DNA of 13,967 nucleotides from Sediminibacterium sp. (GCA_028288645.1 JAQBNJ010000057.1:1-13967), one strand, 5' to 3'; shown: positions 6,516 to 13,967, counted from the first letter of the stretch. A program made the numbers and translations. The notes: generated from the sequence alone by a model not told the origin.

Positions 6516-7427
6516 TTACCGCAATTCTTTCAGGGACACTTTGTTTTTAGATACATTGAGTTGATGTGTCGCTCCTACTTTTAGTGCGTAATTATTTTTC
6601 TCATGGCTCACGGGGAAATCAAAACAGACAGGATAATCATATTCTTTGATGTGTGAATGGATCGCATTAAATACATCAGTACCAAAAGGCGTTGTGGTGT
6701 CTTTCATCTCTGAAAAACCACCGATCACCAGGCCGGCTAATTGTTGCAGCATGCCGCTTCTTTTTAACTGGATCATCATCCTGTCAACATTATAAATGTA
6801 TTCGCCAACATCTTCAAGAAATAATATTTTTCCTTTCGTTTTAAAGGAGGAAACGCTGCCGATCAAATGAGCGACCAATGATAAGTTACCGCCGATCAAA
6901 TCTCCTTCAGCCTTTCCTGTTCTGTTCAATGAATGAATATCACAACTGTAGTTAGAGAGTCCACCTTTTAAAGCTTTACGCAGCGACTGAATAAATTCAT
7001 TCTCATATTCACCATCATTAAACGCTGCTGCCATTGGAGCATGCAGTGTGGCAATATTGAATTGCTGGTAAACATGCGCATGCAAAACCGTGATATCACT
7101 AAAGCCCACCAACCATTTTGGATGCCTCTTAAATATTTTAAAATCCAGCCGGTCAATAATACGGCTCATCCCATAACCACCACGGCCGAATAAAATGGCT
7201 TTCACTTCTTTGTCGTCCAGCATCATTTGGAGATCAGCCAATCTTTCTTCATCGGTTCCTGAAAAATAATGAAACTGGCTGCCTAATGTTTTACCTGGTC
7301 TTACTTTATAACCCCAATCCTGTAGCACACTGATACAGGTTGCTGCTTTTTCATACGGCATAAAACCTGCGGGGCAAACAATAGCAATGGTATCGCCTTT
7401 CGCGGGATAGGGTGGTATTTTGATCAT
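6516..7427 (-). CDS. LD-carboxypeptidase family protein (peptidase S66), cytoplasmic paralogue
   Basis: This 303-residue serine peptidase is of the S66 / LdcA family, whose best-known members remove the terminal D-Ala from murein tetrapeptides (L,D bond). The Ser-Glu-His triad is visible as Ser110 (GFSDITVLHA), Glu205 (FLEDVGE) and His275 (FPVSHEKNNYAL), matching P. aeruginosa LdcA Ser115/Glu217/His285 in order and context. GRGGYGMSRIID (81-92) is another conserved block. There is no signal peptide, so it is a cytoplasmic murein-recycling enzyme if it acts like LdcA. It lies 12 bp downstream of a second S66 gene that is clearly similar throughout, a tandem duplication in one operon. Some S66 members act on other substrates (e.g. 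microcin C7 immunity protein MccF), so substrate is not certain. Confidence 0.9.
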   Translation of the reverse strand: MIKIPPYPAKGDTIAIVCPAGFMPYEKAATCISVLQDWGYKVRPGKTLGSQFHYFSGTDEERLADLQMMLDDKEVKAILFGRGGYGMSRIIDRLDFKIFKRHPKWLVGFSDITVLHAHVYQQFNIATLHAPMAAAFNDGEYENEFIQSLRKALKGGLSNYSCDIHSLNRTGKAEGDLIGGNLSLVAHLIGSVSSFKTKGKILFLEDVGEYIYNVDRMMIQLKRSGMLQQLAGLVIGGFSEMKDTTTPFGTDVFNAIHSHIKEYDYPVCFDFPVSHEKNNYALKVGATHQLNVSKNKVSLKELR

Positions 7428-7439
7428 AATGATTTGCAG

Positions 7440-8468
7440 TTATATTTCTTCCAACGACGAATGATTAGCATCAATTGTTAAACGATGCTTTAGGCCACAT
7501 TTCAACGCGAAATTACTTCGCTGGTGCCCTACGGGAAATCCAAAACAAACGGGGTAGTCGAAATCTTTTACTTTTTCGAGAACGATATCATAAAGCGTCC
7601 TGCCAAATTCATCGCCCGGTGTTTCCGCTTTGATACTTGTAAAACTGCCGACCAGCAAGCCTTTCAGCTTATCAAGTTTTCCTGACCGTTTAAGATTGTA
7701 AAACATCCTGTCGATACTGTACAATGCTTCTCCAACATCTTCAACAAAAAGGATCTTACCATCTGTTGAAATATCAGACGGTGTTCCGGCCATCGTTTCC
7801 AGCAATTTCAAATTACCGCCGATCAATATGCCTTCCGCAGTGCCGGGTTTATTTTTTTCGCAGATCCCTCCATTGTATACCAGCCTTTCACCTTGTAATG
7901 CATCCTTTAATGAAATAATGGTTTCAACCTGGATAGGTTCGGCCTTTGACCAATCATCCGGGAAGCTATTGCACATTTTTGAGTGTATAGTTGCAACGCC
8001 AATATTCGTATGCAGGTGACTATGAAAAACGGTGATGTCACTAAACCCTATTACCCATTTCGGTTTTCTTTTGAATGATGAAAAATCGAGTTGATCAATG
8101 ATGCGCACTGCGCCGTATCCGCCTCTTGCACAAAGAATGGCTTTAACATCAGGATTATCGATCATGTCCTGGAAATCTTTTCTTCTTTCTTCATCCGTTC
8201 CGCCAAATGTAAAATCTCTTTTGCCTACCGTATTTCCCTCTATGATTTGAAAACCCCATTTTTTAATCTGTTCAATTGCCGGTTGCATATCTTTTTCCAG
8301 CATAAAGCCCGAAGGGCAGGTAATGCCGATCGTATCGCCGCTTTCTAAATAAGGTGGTATAATGATCTTTTTGGTGCGGGTGGCAATTGCTTCTGATGCT
8401 TTTGAAACATCAGTAAACAATAGAGCCGACGCCGAACCCAAAGAAGCAATGAATCTTTTCCTGTTCAT
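7440..8468 (-). CDS. LD-carboxypeptidase family protein (peptidase S66), exported paralogue
   Basis: This 342-residue S66 peptidase has the triad Ser143 (GFSDITVFHS), Glu243 (FVEDVGE) and His315 (FPVGHQRSNFAL). It differs from the downstream paralogue by an N-terminal extension of about 33 residues, MNRKRFIASLGSASALLF followed by a short polar linker. This looks like an export signal. The NRKRFIASLG stretch resembles a Tat signal with Lys in place of the second Arg, although Sec export is also possible. The family fold starts at IIIPPYLESGDTIGITCPSG, aligned with residue 3 of the paralogue. The gene is first in the operon and its stop is 12 bp before the next start. An inside/outside pair of L,D-carboxypeptidases would act on both periplasmic and recycled muropeptides, but this is inferred. 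Confidence 0.88.
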   Translation of the reverse strand: MNRKRFIASLGSASALLFTDVSKASEAIATRTKKIIIPPYLESGDTIGITCPSGFMLEKDMQPAIEQIKKWGFQIIEGNTVGKRDFTFGGTDEERRKDFQDMIDNPDVKAILCARGGYGAVRIIDQLDFSSFKRKPKWVIGFSDITVFHSHLHTNIGVATIHSKMCNSFPDDWSKAEPIQVETIISLKDALQGERLVYNGGICEKNKPGTAEGILIGGNLKLLETMAGTPSDISTDGKILFVEDVGEALYSIDRMFYNLKRSGKLDKLKGLLVGSFTSIKAETPGDEFGRTLYDIVLEKVKDFDYPVCFGFPVGHQRSNFALKCGLKHRLTIDANHSSLEEI

Positions 8469-8497
8469 GTATTAAAAATAGTTAAAAACAACACTCA

Positions 8498-8546
8498 CCG
8501 GCCTGCCTTGCCGGACTGGGACCATTACCGGGTTTCCGGGCCGGTA
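8498..8546. repeat. GC-rich hairpins in the S66-metG divergent gap
   Basis: CCGGC (8498-8502) pairs with GCCGG (8510-8514), and TACCGG (8526-8531) pairs with CCGGTA (8541-8546). This stretch is much richer in G+C than its surroundings. It lies in the 5' leader side of the exported S66 gene, about 30-80 bp before its start. The rest of the 311-bp gap (8469-8779) holds the metG promoter. An 88-codon minus-strand open frame there (8482-8748) resembles nothing and is not called. Confidence 0.4.
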
Positions 8547-8670
8547 GTGTAAAGTTTAAGCAATTGCCTTTTAGATTAGATGCAGATTGCAGGTTTTTTC
8601 CTAAATAACCCGTGGATCTGCGGCTAAAAATTACGATATTTTTTATATTGATCTGCGTGATACTCCCTGT

Positions 8671-8702
8671 TTTGTACCACAAAATAGGATTGCTTACTTT
8701 TG
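8671..8702 (+). promoter_or_regulatory. metG promoter (Bacteroidota consensus)
   Basis: TTTG at 8671-8674 is followed after 20 nt by TACTTTTG at 8695-8702, a perfect match to TAnnTTTG. The predicted transcript start near 8708 gives a leader of about 70 nt before the metG ATG at 8780. Confidence 0.7.
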
Positions 8703-8779
8703 CAACTCTTTGCTGAATATTATACAGGTGCACAAGTGAGTGACACAACGAAGACCAGCAAAGAACTAAAGCTCGGTAA

Positions 8780-10918
8780 ATGAATCAACCAAAAAGATAT
8801 TTAATTACATCCGCCCTTCCCTATGCCAATGGATTAAAGCATATTGGCCATCTTGCCGGCGCTTATTTGCCGGCGGATATTTACGTCCGTTACCTGAAGG
8901 CTCAGAAAAGAGACGTGGTATACGTGTGCGGAAGCGATGAACATGGAACCGCCATTCCTATCCAGGCTACCAAAGAAGGAACCACTGCGCAGGCGATCAT
9001 TGATAAGTATCACCCCATCATGGAGCAGAACTTCAAGGACCTGGGAATTGATTTTGATATTTATCACCGCACCAGCGATCCTCTCCATCATGCAACTGCG
9101 CAGGAATTTTTTACCAAACTGAATAACAACGGCGATCTTGAAATAAAAGAAAGCGATCAGTATTTTGATGAACAGGCCAACAGTTTTTTAGCCGACAGGT
9201 ATATCAAAGGCACCTGCCCCAATTGTGGCTATGAAAGTGCTTATGGTGATCAGTGCGAACGCTGCGGAAAAAGTCTGAGTCCTGATGAACTGATCAATCC
9301 TGTAAGTACATTAAGCGGAAATACACCCATTAAGAAAATGACGAAACATTGGTACCTGCCATTGGACCGCCATGAAAATTTCTTGCGTGAGTGGATATTG
9401 AAAGAACACGCGAATGACTGGCGCTCAACCGTGTTAGGACAATGCAAAAGCTGGATCGATGGCGGTTTACAGGCGCGCGCGGTTACACGTGATCTTGACT
9501 GGGGTGTAAAAGTTCCTTTGAAAGAAGCGGAAGGAAAAGTATTGTATGTGTGGTTTGATGCCCCTATCGGTTATATCAGCGCCACCAAACAATGGTCTGT
9601 AAATACCGGCAGGGATTGGAAACCTTATTGGGAAGATAAGGATACAAAGCTGGTTCATTTTATCGGCAAGGATAATATTGTATTTCATTGTTTGATATTT
9701 CCTGTGATGCTGAAACTGCATGGAAATATTTTGCCTGATAATGTTCCGTCCAATGAATTCATGAACCTGGAAGGCGACAAGATGAGTACCAGCCGCAACT
9801 GGAAAATAGAGATGCAGGATTATATTGATGATTTCATCAATAAAGAAAATGGCGGCACGCAGATGGCGGATGTGTTGCGTTATTATTTAACGCTGATCGC
9901 ACCGGAAACAAAAGACAGTGAATTTACCTGGCAGGGTTTCCAGGATGCGAACAACAGTGAGCTGGTAAGCATCTTTGGAAATTATGTGAACAGGTCGCTG
10001 GTGCTGATGCACAAATTATGTAAGGGAAAAGTACCGCCGTTACACGCAACCGCATTGACTGATCTTGATAAAGCAACGATGGAGGAAGTAAGCAAATCCA
10101 AGGAAAAAGTAGAAGCCTTACTGGAACAATACAAATTTCGCGATGCATTATTTGAAGTGATCAACCTCTCGCGTATTGGTAACCAGTATATGCAGAAAAA
10201 AGAACCCTGGATCGTGGCAAAGCAGACAGGCGAGAACGGACAGCCAACAATCGAAGCGCAGGAATCCATTGACAATACTTTGCATATCTGTTTACAGTTA
10301 TGTGCCAATCTTGCAATATTGATCAACCCATTCTTACCATTTACGGCCAGGAAAATGTGTTACCTGATGAAAGTGGTGGATAAAATGCTTGATTGGGAGA
10401 ATGCGGGTAAAATGAAATTACTGAGCGTTGGCTATTCCTTACGCCCGCCGGAATTATTATTCAGAAAAATAGAAGATACCGAGATTGCCTATCAATTGGA
10501 AAAATTAAGATCTGCTGTTGTGAAACGTGATACAGAAGCTATTAAAGAAACCATTATGGAAGAAACCAAAATAGAAACACCCAATGTAAAACCAGAGATC
10601 GTATTCGATGATTTTGCAAAGATCGACCTGAAAGTTGGCAAGATAGTGAGTGCAGAAAAAGTTGAGAAAGCAGATAAACTTTTGAAGCTATCGGTGGATC
10701 TTGGTTTTGAAACAAGAACGATCGTATCAGGTATTGCACTTCATTTTAAACCGGAAGAGATTGTTGGCAAACAGGTAACCGTTGTTGTAAACCTGGCGCC
10801 AAGAAAAATGCGCGGGATTGAAAGCAATGGAATGATATTGATGGCTGAGGATAGTGAAGGGAAATTGCATTTTATTAATCCGGAAACGGATATCAATGCT
10901 GGCGCCGGCGTGAGTTAA
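8780..10918 (+). CDS. metG: Methionine--tRNA ligase
   Basis: This 712-residue class I aminoacyl-tRNA synthetase charges tRNA-Met with methionine using ATP. It has HIGH at 21-24, the KMSKS-type loop KMSTS at 334-338, and a four-cysteine zinc knuckle Cys146, Cys149, Cys159, Cys162 (CPNC...CERC). The anticodon-binding helical domain follows. From about residue 607 there is an EMAP-II/Arc1p-like tRNA-binding OB fold (FDDFAKIDLKVGKIVSAEKV onward), as in long dimeric bacterial MetRS. The length fits the two-part enzyme. The gene has its own consensus promoter and ends at a strong terminator, so it looks monocistronic. It is a core housekeeping gene and shows no disruption. Confidence 0.97.
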   Translation: MNQPKRYLITSALPYANGLKHIGHLAGAYLPADIYVRYLKAQKRDVVYVCGSDEHGTAIPIQATKEGTTAQAIIDKYHPIMEQNFKDLGIDFDIYHRTSDPLHHATAQEFFTKLNNNGDLEIKESDQYFDEQANSFLADRYIKGTCPNCGYESAYGDQCERCGKSLSPDELINPVSTLSGNTPIKKMTKHWYLPLDRHENFLREWILKEHANDWRSTVLGQCKSWIDGGLQARAVTRDLDWGVKVPLKEAEGKVLYVWFDAPIGYISATKQWSVNTGRDWKPYWEDKDTKLVHFIGKDNIVFHCLIFPVMLKLHGNILPDNVPSNEFMNLEGDKMSTSRNWKIEMQDYIDDFINKENGGTQMADVLRYYLTLIAPETKDSEFTWQGFQDANNSELVSIFGNYVNRSLVLMHKLCKGKVPPLHATALTDLDKATMEEVSKSKEKVEALLEQYKFRDALFEVINLSRIGNQYMQKKEPWIVAKQTGENGQPTIEAQESIDNTLHICLQLCANLAILINPFLPFTARKMCYLMKVVDKMLDWENAGKMKLLSVGYSLRPPELLFRKIEDTEIAYQLEKLRSAVVKRDTEAIKETIMEETKIETPNVKPEIVFDDFAKIDLKVGKIVSAEKVEKADKLLKLSVDLGFETRTIVSGIALHFKPEEIVGKQVTVVVNLAPRKMRGIESNGMILMAEDSEGKLHFINPETDINAGAGVS

Positions 10919-10943
10919 TGTTTTTATTTCAATAAAAGAGAAA

Positions 10944-10990
10944 CGAAGAAAAAAAGCGACCCTGAATTTCAGAGTCGCTTTTTTTCTTCG
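10944..10990. terminator. Strong bidirectional terminator after metG
   Basis: Arms 10944-10960 and 10974-10990 are 17-bp perfect inverted repeats (CGAAGAAAAAAAGCGAC and its complement). Pairing extends inward by CTGA/TCAG across one mismatch. The arms carry A7 on one side and T7 on the other, so it is intrinsic on both strands. It separates metG from the convergent GMC small-subunit gene. Confidence 0.9.
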
Positions 10991-11014
10991 GTCTTTTATT
11001 AATATCTTTTCCTG

Positions 11015-11710
11015 TTACACCTTATCAGGGCTCATACATTCCTTCAATTCTTTATCAGTGTACGCATATCCATATTGCTTTAATACATCATCCGGTACAC
11101 CGTTCCACATGTTAGGTGTGTTGCCCATGTAACCAATGTCTTTAACACCGATCTCTGAAGTATAGAAACCTGTCATCACCATATCGCGCATTTTGTTGAA
11201 GAAGGCAATGCCTTGCGCAAGTTCGGGTTTACGTACCCGCTTCGTTTTTGCAATAGCGTCTTTTACTTCCGGATAAGCGATCTGGTCAACAATCTCTAAT
11301 TGTTGTTTTTTATCACAGTCCTTGAACGCTTTTTCATAATGATTCAAACAATACATATCCAGCCAGCGCAAACCGCCACGCAAGGGTGTTTGATGGCTCG
11401 GCATGTCTTTCACAATGAATTCAAGGAACTCATGCACTTTGGCATCGGATGCACTACCGCTCACCTCATCTTTGGGAAGGATGATATCTTCCAAAACAAT
11501 GATAGTTGCCATTTCATGATCGGTAAAAAATTTGTCACCGGCATTGAGCTTCGCCAGGTACTTATCTTCTTCTTCCATCCTGCCCTGGTACATAAATACA
11601 TCCTTTGAACCGGCGATCGCTTTTTTATCGCTGTTCTTACACGCTTCTATAAACACGCCTGAAGCCGCTGTTCCGAGAAGTAATGCTTTGATCGATTTTC
11701 TTCTGTCCAT
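11015..11710 (-). CDS. Gluconate 2-dehydrogenase subunit 3 family protein, Tat lipoprotein
   Basis: This 231-residue small subunit partners GMC dehydrogenases. The N-terminus MDRRKSIKALLLGTAASG carries a twin-arginine motif (Arg3-Arg4) and a hydrophobic stretch. A lipobox-like IEAC follows, with Cys24 as the probable lipidation site, so it should be exported folded and anchored to a membrane. The family core starts near FFTDHEMATIIVLEDIILPKD, and the conserved end motif is GYMGNTPNMWNGVPDDVL. In this family the small subunit supplies the Tat signal for a signal-less flavoprotein. That fits the upstream GMC gene, which has no signal of its own. The 118-bp gap from that gene holds a 90-bp palindromic repeat, which is unusual inside a two-subunit operon. 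Confidence 0.88.
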   Translation of the reverse strand: MDRRKSIKALLLGTAASGVFIEACKNSDKKAIAGSKDVFMYQGRMEEEDKYLAKLNAGDKFFTDHEMATIIVLEDIILPKDEVSGSASDAKVHEFLEFIVKDMPSHQTPLRGGLRWLDMYCLNHYEKAFKDCDKKQQLEIVDQIAYPEVKDAIAKTKRVRKPELAQGIAFFNKMRDMVMTGFYTSEIGVKDIGYMGNTPNMWNGVPDDVLKQYGYAYTDKELKECMSPDKV

Positions 11711-11737
11711 AATTGAAGATTAATATGTTTTAAATAT

Positions 11738-11827
11738 CGTCATCCCGGGTGAAGCGAGGGATCTCACCAATGTGATCCGATTGTCGATGTGAGATTTCTC
11801 ACGATGCTTCGCTCGTTCGCAATGACG
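11738..11827. repeat. 90-bp GTCATTGCGA-type palindromic repeat inside an operon
   Basis: The element is bounded by CGTCAT (11738-11743) and ATGACG (11822-11827), with inner pairs GATCTCAC (11760-11767) and GTGAGAT (11789-11795). GAAGCGAG on the left matches CTTCGCTC on the right. Read on the minus strand it begins CGTCATTGCGAACGAGCG, a sequence type seen as dispersed repeats in many bacterial genomes. It lies between the GMC gene, whose stop codon is one base away at 11829, and the small-subunit gene. It is non-coding and probably forms a long hairpin in the operon mRNA. Confidence 0.8.
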
Positions 11828-11828
11828 T

Positions 11829-13577
11829 TTATAAATTTTGTTTTTTCATTTCATCAATAATATACTCAGACGCTCTCATGGATAAAGCCAATATCGTCCA
11901 GGTAATATTTTTATCGGCCTGTGATGTGAACTGGCTGCCATCTACACAAAACAATGTTTTGCAATCGTGTGCCTGGCTCCATTTGTTCAGGGCTGATGTT
12001 TTCCTGTCGGCACCCATACGAACCGTTCCTGCTTCGTGAATGATATTGCCGGGGTTATTCAATCCATAATTATTTTTTTCTGTATCATCCCCACCCCAGG
12101 TAATAATAGCGCCCATATTATGCAGGATCTCTTTGAAAGTTTCCTTCATATGCTTCGCCTGTTTGATCTCGTAGTCTGAGTGATTGGTATGAAAACGTAA
12201 AACAGGGATACCATATTTATCAACGACAGTTGGATCGATCTCGCAATAGTTATTGACGTTAGGAACCGCTTCTCCCCTTCCTGCCATGCCTACACCGGCG
12301 CCGTAAAAGAAACGGGCGTCTTCTTTCAATCCCGCACCATAACCACCGGCTTCTTTTGTTTTTCCATTCACTATGTATTTGCCATTCTGGTTCTGGATAC
12401 CCATACCGAAACCATACGCAGGTTGACCAAAGCCTCCCCAATATTCAATATGGTAACCACGTGGGAAATCTAATTTTTTATTATCAAGCCACCATGGTGT
12501 GTACACGTGCATGCCACCCACACCATCTTCGTTGTAACGTTTACGGCCATAGAGTTGTGGCAATACACCGCCAACTGCTGCGCCGGTAGAATCGTGCAGG
12601 TATTTACCTACCACGTTACTATCATTCGCTAAACCATTCGGGTGTCTTGTTGATTTTGAATTGAGCAACAAACGCGCAGTTTCACAGGTACTGGCAGCAA
12701 GTATTACGATGCGACCGCTTACCTGGTATTCCATGTTGTCTCTTTTGTCAACATAAGAGATGCCTGTTGCGAGCCCGTCTGCATTGGTGATCACTTCACG
12801 CGCCATGGCCATGGTGATCACATCTACATTACCTGTTTCAAGCGCCGGTTGTACCAATGCTGAAGAAGAAGAAAAATCCGCGGCTATTTTACAGCTACGT
12901 CCGCATTGTGCGCAATAAAAACATTGCCCGCGTTTGTCGTTTCCTTTTATTTTTTTGGTGAGGATAGATAAACGTGAAGGGATCACAGGAATGCCTAAAC
13001 CCGTTGCTGATTTTTTGATCATCAATTCATGCAAACGTGGTTTGGGTGGTGGAAGAAAAATTCCGTCCGGATCGTTTTCCAGTCCTTCATTTGATCCGAA
13101 TACACCGAGCATTTGATCTATCTTATCGTAATAAGGTTTTACATCTTCATAGCTGATCGGCCAGTCATCACCCAATCCGTCAACACTGTGGCGTTTGAAA
13201 TCGCGTGGGCCGAAACGCAGGGAGATGCGTCCCCAGTGATTGGTTCTTCCGCCAATCATACGTGCACGCCACCAATCCCATTTGGCGCTGCCTTCGGCCA
13301 TTGTATAAGGTTCACCATCTATTTCCCAGCCCCAGTAACAACCATCAAAATCACCGAATGGCCTGAACTTGGTACTGGCTCCTCTTCGTGGAGAATCCCA
13401 TGGGTTTTTCAATTGAGCAGAATCTTTGGCAGGATCAAAATCGGCTCCTGCTTCCAGCAGGCAAACTTTTAAACCTGCTTTTGATAATACGTATGCGGCC
13501 ATACCGCCGCCGGCGCCTGAACCTACGATGACCGCATCGTATTTCTTAGCCTGTTTTTTGATCTGGAGATCTCCCAT
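11829..13577 (-). CDS. GMC-family FAD dehydrogenase (large subunit) with cysteine cluster
   Basis: This 582-residue FAD oxidoreductase of the glucose-methanol-choline family probably oxidises a sugar, sugar acid or polyol hydroxyl. The N-terminal dinucleotide-binding motif is VGSGAGGGMAAYVLSKAG (18-35), ending with the ribose-binding Glu in LLEAG. The catalytic pair is His514 (IIHEAGTVRMG) and Asn557 (KNITWTIL). CFYCAQCGRSC gives Cys219, Cys222, Cys225 and Cys229. Clustered cysteines at a similar place ligate an Fe-S cluster in the FAD-dependent glucose dehydrogenase of Burkholderia cepacia, which suggests electron relay. There is no signal peptide, so export is likely by partnering with the Tat-signal small subunit encoded next. 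Relatives in Bacteroidota include glucoside 3-dehydrogenase-like enzymes, but the substrate is not determined. The 155-bp region upstream shows no clear promoter. Confidence 0.9.
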   Translation of the reverse strand: MGDLQIKKQAKKYDAVIVGSGAGGGMAAYVLSKAGLKVCLLEAGADFDPAKDSAQLKNPWDSPRRGASTKFRPFGDFDGCYWGWEIDGEPYTMAEGSAKWDWWRARMIGGRTNHWGRISLRFGPRDFKRHSVDGLGDDWPISYEDVKPYYDKIDQMLGVFGSNEGLENDPDGIFLPPPKPRLHELMIKKSATGLGIPVIPSRLSILTKKIKGNDKRGQCFYCAQCGRSCKIAADFSSSSALVQPALETGNVDVITMAMAREVITNADGLATGISYVDKRDNMEYQVSGRIVILAASTCETARLLLNSKSTRHPNGLANDSNVVGKYLHDSTGAAVGGVLPQLYGRKRYNEDGVGGMHVYTPWWLDNKKLDFPRGYHIEYWGGFGQPAYGFGMGIQNQNGKYIVNGKTKEAGGYGAGLKEDARFFYGAGVGMAGRGEAVPNVNNYCEIDPTVVDKYGIPVLRFHTNHSDYEIKQAKHMKETFKEILHNMGAIITWGGDDTEKNNYGLNNPGNIIHEAGTVRMGADRKTSALNKWSQAHDCKTLFCVDGSQFTSQADKNITWTILALSMRASEYIIDEMKKQNL

Positions 13578-13732
13578 ATAGCAATTTGATTTTTAGTCGT
13601 TGTTCAGAGAATGAATATAAGATATTTCGCTTAGTGCAGAAAAGCTTTTGGATAAATATGAGCGAAGGGAGCTTATTAGTTACGAAAACGATTAAGTAAG
13701 TATAGGCCTGGCGGCCAATGATGGGAGGAAAA

Positions 13733-13786
13733 TTGCCACAGACGACACAGATTAACACAGAAAAAAATCTGTGTCGTCTGTGGCAA
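13733..13786 (-). terminator. 19-bp hairpin terminator of the NTF2-like gene
   Basis: Arms 13733-13751 and 13768-13786 are perfect 19-bp inverted repeats with a 16-nt loop that repeats the CACAGA unit. It lies 8 bp beyond the stop of the minus-strand gene at 13794, and AATTTTCC follows on that strand. It belongs to the same CACAGA/TCTGTG hairpin group as those at 88-150 and 6414-6515. Confidence 0.7.
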
Positions 13787-13793
13787 AAAGAAT

Positions 13794-13967
13794 TTAGGGT
13801 TTTTTACAAAAGATGGCTGTATCCTTAAAATAATCAGACAAGCTCTCGATCTTTCCTTCTTTATTGAATGTGATATCGGTAACCACGCGGTTCCGGTATT
13901 CATCACAGCCTTTTAGTTTGCCATGCGAATCACATATATGAATACAACGGCTCTCATTCACCGGTAA
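13794..13967 (-). CDS. C-terminal part of an NTF2/SnoaL-like protein (partial)
   Basis: The minus strand is open from the window edge to a TAA at 13794-13796 and encodes 57 residues ending in FCKKP. The segment with RVVTDITFNKEGKIESLSDY followed by FKDTAIF resembles the last strands of the NTF2/SnoaL fold, where a beta strand, an 'xDGKI' turn and an 'eYfD' motif are typical. The N-terminal part is outside the window, so the function cannot be given. It reads in the same direction as the GMC operon but is separated by a terminator. Confidence 0.6.
   Translation of the reverse strand, partial: LPVNESRCIHICDSHGKLKGCDEYRNRVVTDITFNKEGKIESLSDYFKDTAIFCKKP

Noticed and set aside
8482..8748. 88-codon minus-strand open frame in the S66-metG gap
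   Set aside because: It crosses GC-rich hairpins and the opposite-strand metG promoter, has low-complexity composition and resembles no family.
8703..8779. metG leader as a possible T-box or other riboswitch
   Set aside because: The predicted leader is only about 70 nt, no T-box core or terminator/antiterminator pair is visible, and T-boxes are not expected in Bacteroidota.
13578..13732. Promoter search upstream of the GMC gene
   Set aside because: AT-rich stretches are present, but none pairs a TTTG with a good TAnnTTTG at 19-21 nt, so no promoter is called.

Overview
The window looks like an ordinary chromosomal segment of a Bacteroidota bacterium, most likely Chitinophagaceae-like. This is judged from protein style and from the promoters: several upstream regions carry the Bacteroidota pair TTTG / TAnnTTTG at 19-20 nt spacing, and starts generally lack Shine-Dalgarno sequences. 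Secreted proteins have the short Bacteroidota type of signal peptide. No transposase, phage gene, CRISPR array, tRNA or rRNA was found. The taxonomic call is an inference from style, not from a marker comparison.

Layout from left to right: (1) positions 1-84 hold the last codons of an alpha/beta hydrolase, closed by a perfect 26-bp hairpin. (2) On the minus strand lie a small secreted TonB-C-like protein and oxyR. Divergent from oxyR is a monofunctional haem catalase (katA). The 106-bp oxyR-katA gap contains one perfect OxyR half-operator and a plausible promoter in each direction. (3) On the plus strand come a RidA-family imine deaminase, a fold-type III PLP enzyme (D-threonine aldolase / D-serine dehydratase family) and an M19 dipeptidase. 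A REP-pair (BIME-like) element sits between the last two. (4) Convergent to these are two tandem S66 LD-carboxypeptidase paralogues on the minus strand, one cytoplasmic and one apparently exported. (5) metG runs on the plus strand from a consensus promoter, with a strong bidirectional terminator at its end. (6) On the minus strand, a GMC-type flavin dehydrogenase with a four-cysteine cluster is followed by its Tat/lipoprotein small subunit (gluconate 2-dehydrogenase subunit 3 family). A 90-bp palindromic repeat lies between the two. (7) The right edge holds the end of an NTF2/SnoaL-like gene.

How the genes may work together: oxyR/katA is a classical peroxide-response pair. The S66, M19, PLP-enzyme and RidA genes could form a route for salvage of D-amino acids and cell-wall peptides: release of a terminal D-residue, cleavage of dipeptides, breakdown of the D-amino acid, and quenching of the reactive enamine. 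GMC plus small subunit is probably a periplasmic sugar or polyol dehydrogenase that passes electrons to the respiratory chain.

No clearly new multi-gene system is visible. The most interesting non-coding signals are the repeats: three gene-end hairpins built on a CACAGA/TCTGTG theme, a GTAG-flanked REP pair, and a GTCATTGCGA-type repeat lodged inside an operon.
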